Shown here in pieces: positions 5,207 through 5,508 of a stretch of 5,508 nt of DNA. Source of the stretch: Thermoplasmatales archaeon (GTDB lineage Archaea > Thermoplasmatota > E2 > DHVEG-1); contig JAGLML010000085.1 of NCBI GenBank assembly GCA_023140035.1, positions 1-5,508 of the forward strand, in the 5' to 3' direction. The notes under the pieces were generated by a model. The model was not told where the DNA came from. It made no database searches and worked only from the letters and a program-made list of their open reading frames with translations. Both the position numbers and the translations under genes were made by a program. Every line of letters begins with the position of its first letter. Positions within the stretch are counted from its first letter, which is position 1.

Positions 5207-5508
5207 ATGGAGTATGTATATAGTGCAATGCTTCTTCATTCCGCAGGCCAAAAGATCACTGAAGAGAATGTAAAGAAAGTTCTCACTGCCGCTGGTGCAA
5301 AGCCCGATAATGCAAGAATTAAGGCATTGGTGGCGTCTCTTGACGGTGTAAATATCGAAGAGGCGATCAAAACAGCTGCAGTTCCAGTAGCCGCAGCCGC
5401 AGCACCTACACAAGCTGCTGAAGCACCTGCTGAAGAGAAGAAAGAAGAGAAAAAGAAGAAAGAGGAAAAGAAAGAAGAAGTCTCTGAAGAAGAGGCTGCA
5501 GCTGGACT
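5207..5508 (+). CDS. rpl12: 50S ribosomal protein L12 (P1-type acidic stalk protein), 3' end cut by window
   Basis: This is the archaeal/eukaryal P1-type stalk protein, not homologous to bacterial L7/L12. Dimers dock on the L10 spine and their C-terminal tails capture elongation and initiation factors. About 100 residues are visible. The N-terminal helical dimerisation domain (1-58) starts MEYVYSAMLLHSAG and continues with ITEENVKKVLTAAG and a DGVNIEEAI segment. An Ala/Pro-rich hinge follows (59-75), then a long Glu/Lys stretch (76-91) encoded by an unbroken 49-base purine tract (5432-5480). The end, SEEEAAAGL, is the beginning of the conserved GLGALFG-type tail, so only about five codons and the stop should be missing. 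It is the last visible gene of the L1-L10-L12 operon, 11 nt after rpl10. Confidence 0.96.
   Translation, partial: MEYVYSAMLLHSAGQKITEENVKKVLTAAGAKPDNARIKALVASLDGVNIEEAIKTAAVPVAAAAAPTQAAEAPAEEKKEEKKKKEEKKEEVSEEEAAAG

Noticed and set aside
5081..5413. Minus-strand ORF of 110 residues with a Cys-rich N-terminus (CRCCGCG)
   Set aside because: It is antisense to the end of rpl10 and the Ala-rich start of rpl12; the Cys/Gly pattern is the reverse reading of GCA/GCC alanine codons. It has no promoter or ribosome binding site.
5432..5480. 49-base pure purine tract as a structural or regulatory DNA element
   Set aside because: It is explained by the Glu/Lys-rich segment that all archaeal L12 proteins carry.

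Overview
The window is a piece of an archaeal chromosome, most likely from a euryarchaeote with an AT-rich genome. Four things point to archaea. The ribosomal operon has the archaeal layout L1-L10(P0)-L12(P1-type). A tiaS gene is present, and this tRNA-Ile2 agmatidine synthetase is confined to archaea. A COG1395-type archaeal regulator lies next to it. Upstream regions carry TATA boxes (e.g. TTTATAAAT) rather than bacterial -35/-10 pairs, and several genes have leaders too short for, or without, a Shine-Dalgarno sequence. I cannot place the organism below this level from the sequence alone.

Layout. (1) 52-1209 (+): an exported protein of the CrtC/AttH lipocalin-like family. It runs convergently into (2) 1233-about 2549 (-): tiaS. 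The two stops are separated by about 23 bp holding a small inverted repeat. (3) 2598-3548 (+): a COG1395-type HTH regulator, divergent from tiaS across an intergenic gap of about 45 bp that holds a self-complementary TATA box. (4) From 3658 to the end (+): rpl1, rpl10 and the 5' part of rpl12, tightly packed behind a strong TATA box at about 3581.

How the genes fit together. tiaS modifies the wobble cytidine of tRNA-Ile(CAU), and the three ribosomal genes build the L1 stalk and the P0/L12 GTPase stalk, so most of the window is translation machinery. The regulator is divergent from tiaS and lies immediately upstream of the ribosomal operon, so it is well placed to affect either, but no target is shown by the sequence. 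The lipocalin-like exported protein looks unrelated to the rest.

No unmistakable new system is present. Points worth a second look: the tiaS reading frame has no ATG/GTG/TTG in front of its conserved N-terminal motif and sits one base out of frame with an excellent GTG start; a perfect 18-bp palindrome lies inside the DNA-binding part of the regulator gene; the regulator appears to carry two related domains flanking its HTH; L10 lacks the usual acidic tail; and a hairpin about 36 nt into rpl1 sits where archaeal L1 is known to bind its own mRNA. No tRNA, rRNA, CRISPR array or insertion sequence was found, and no gene-free stretch exceeds about 110 bases.
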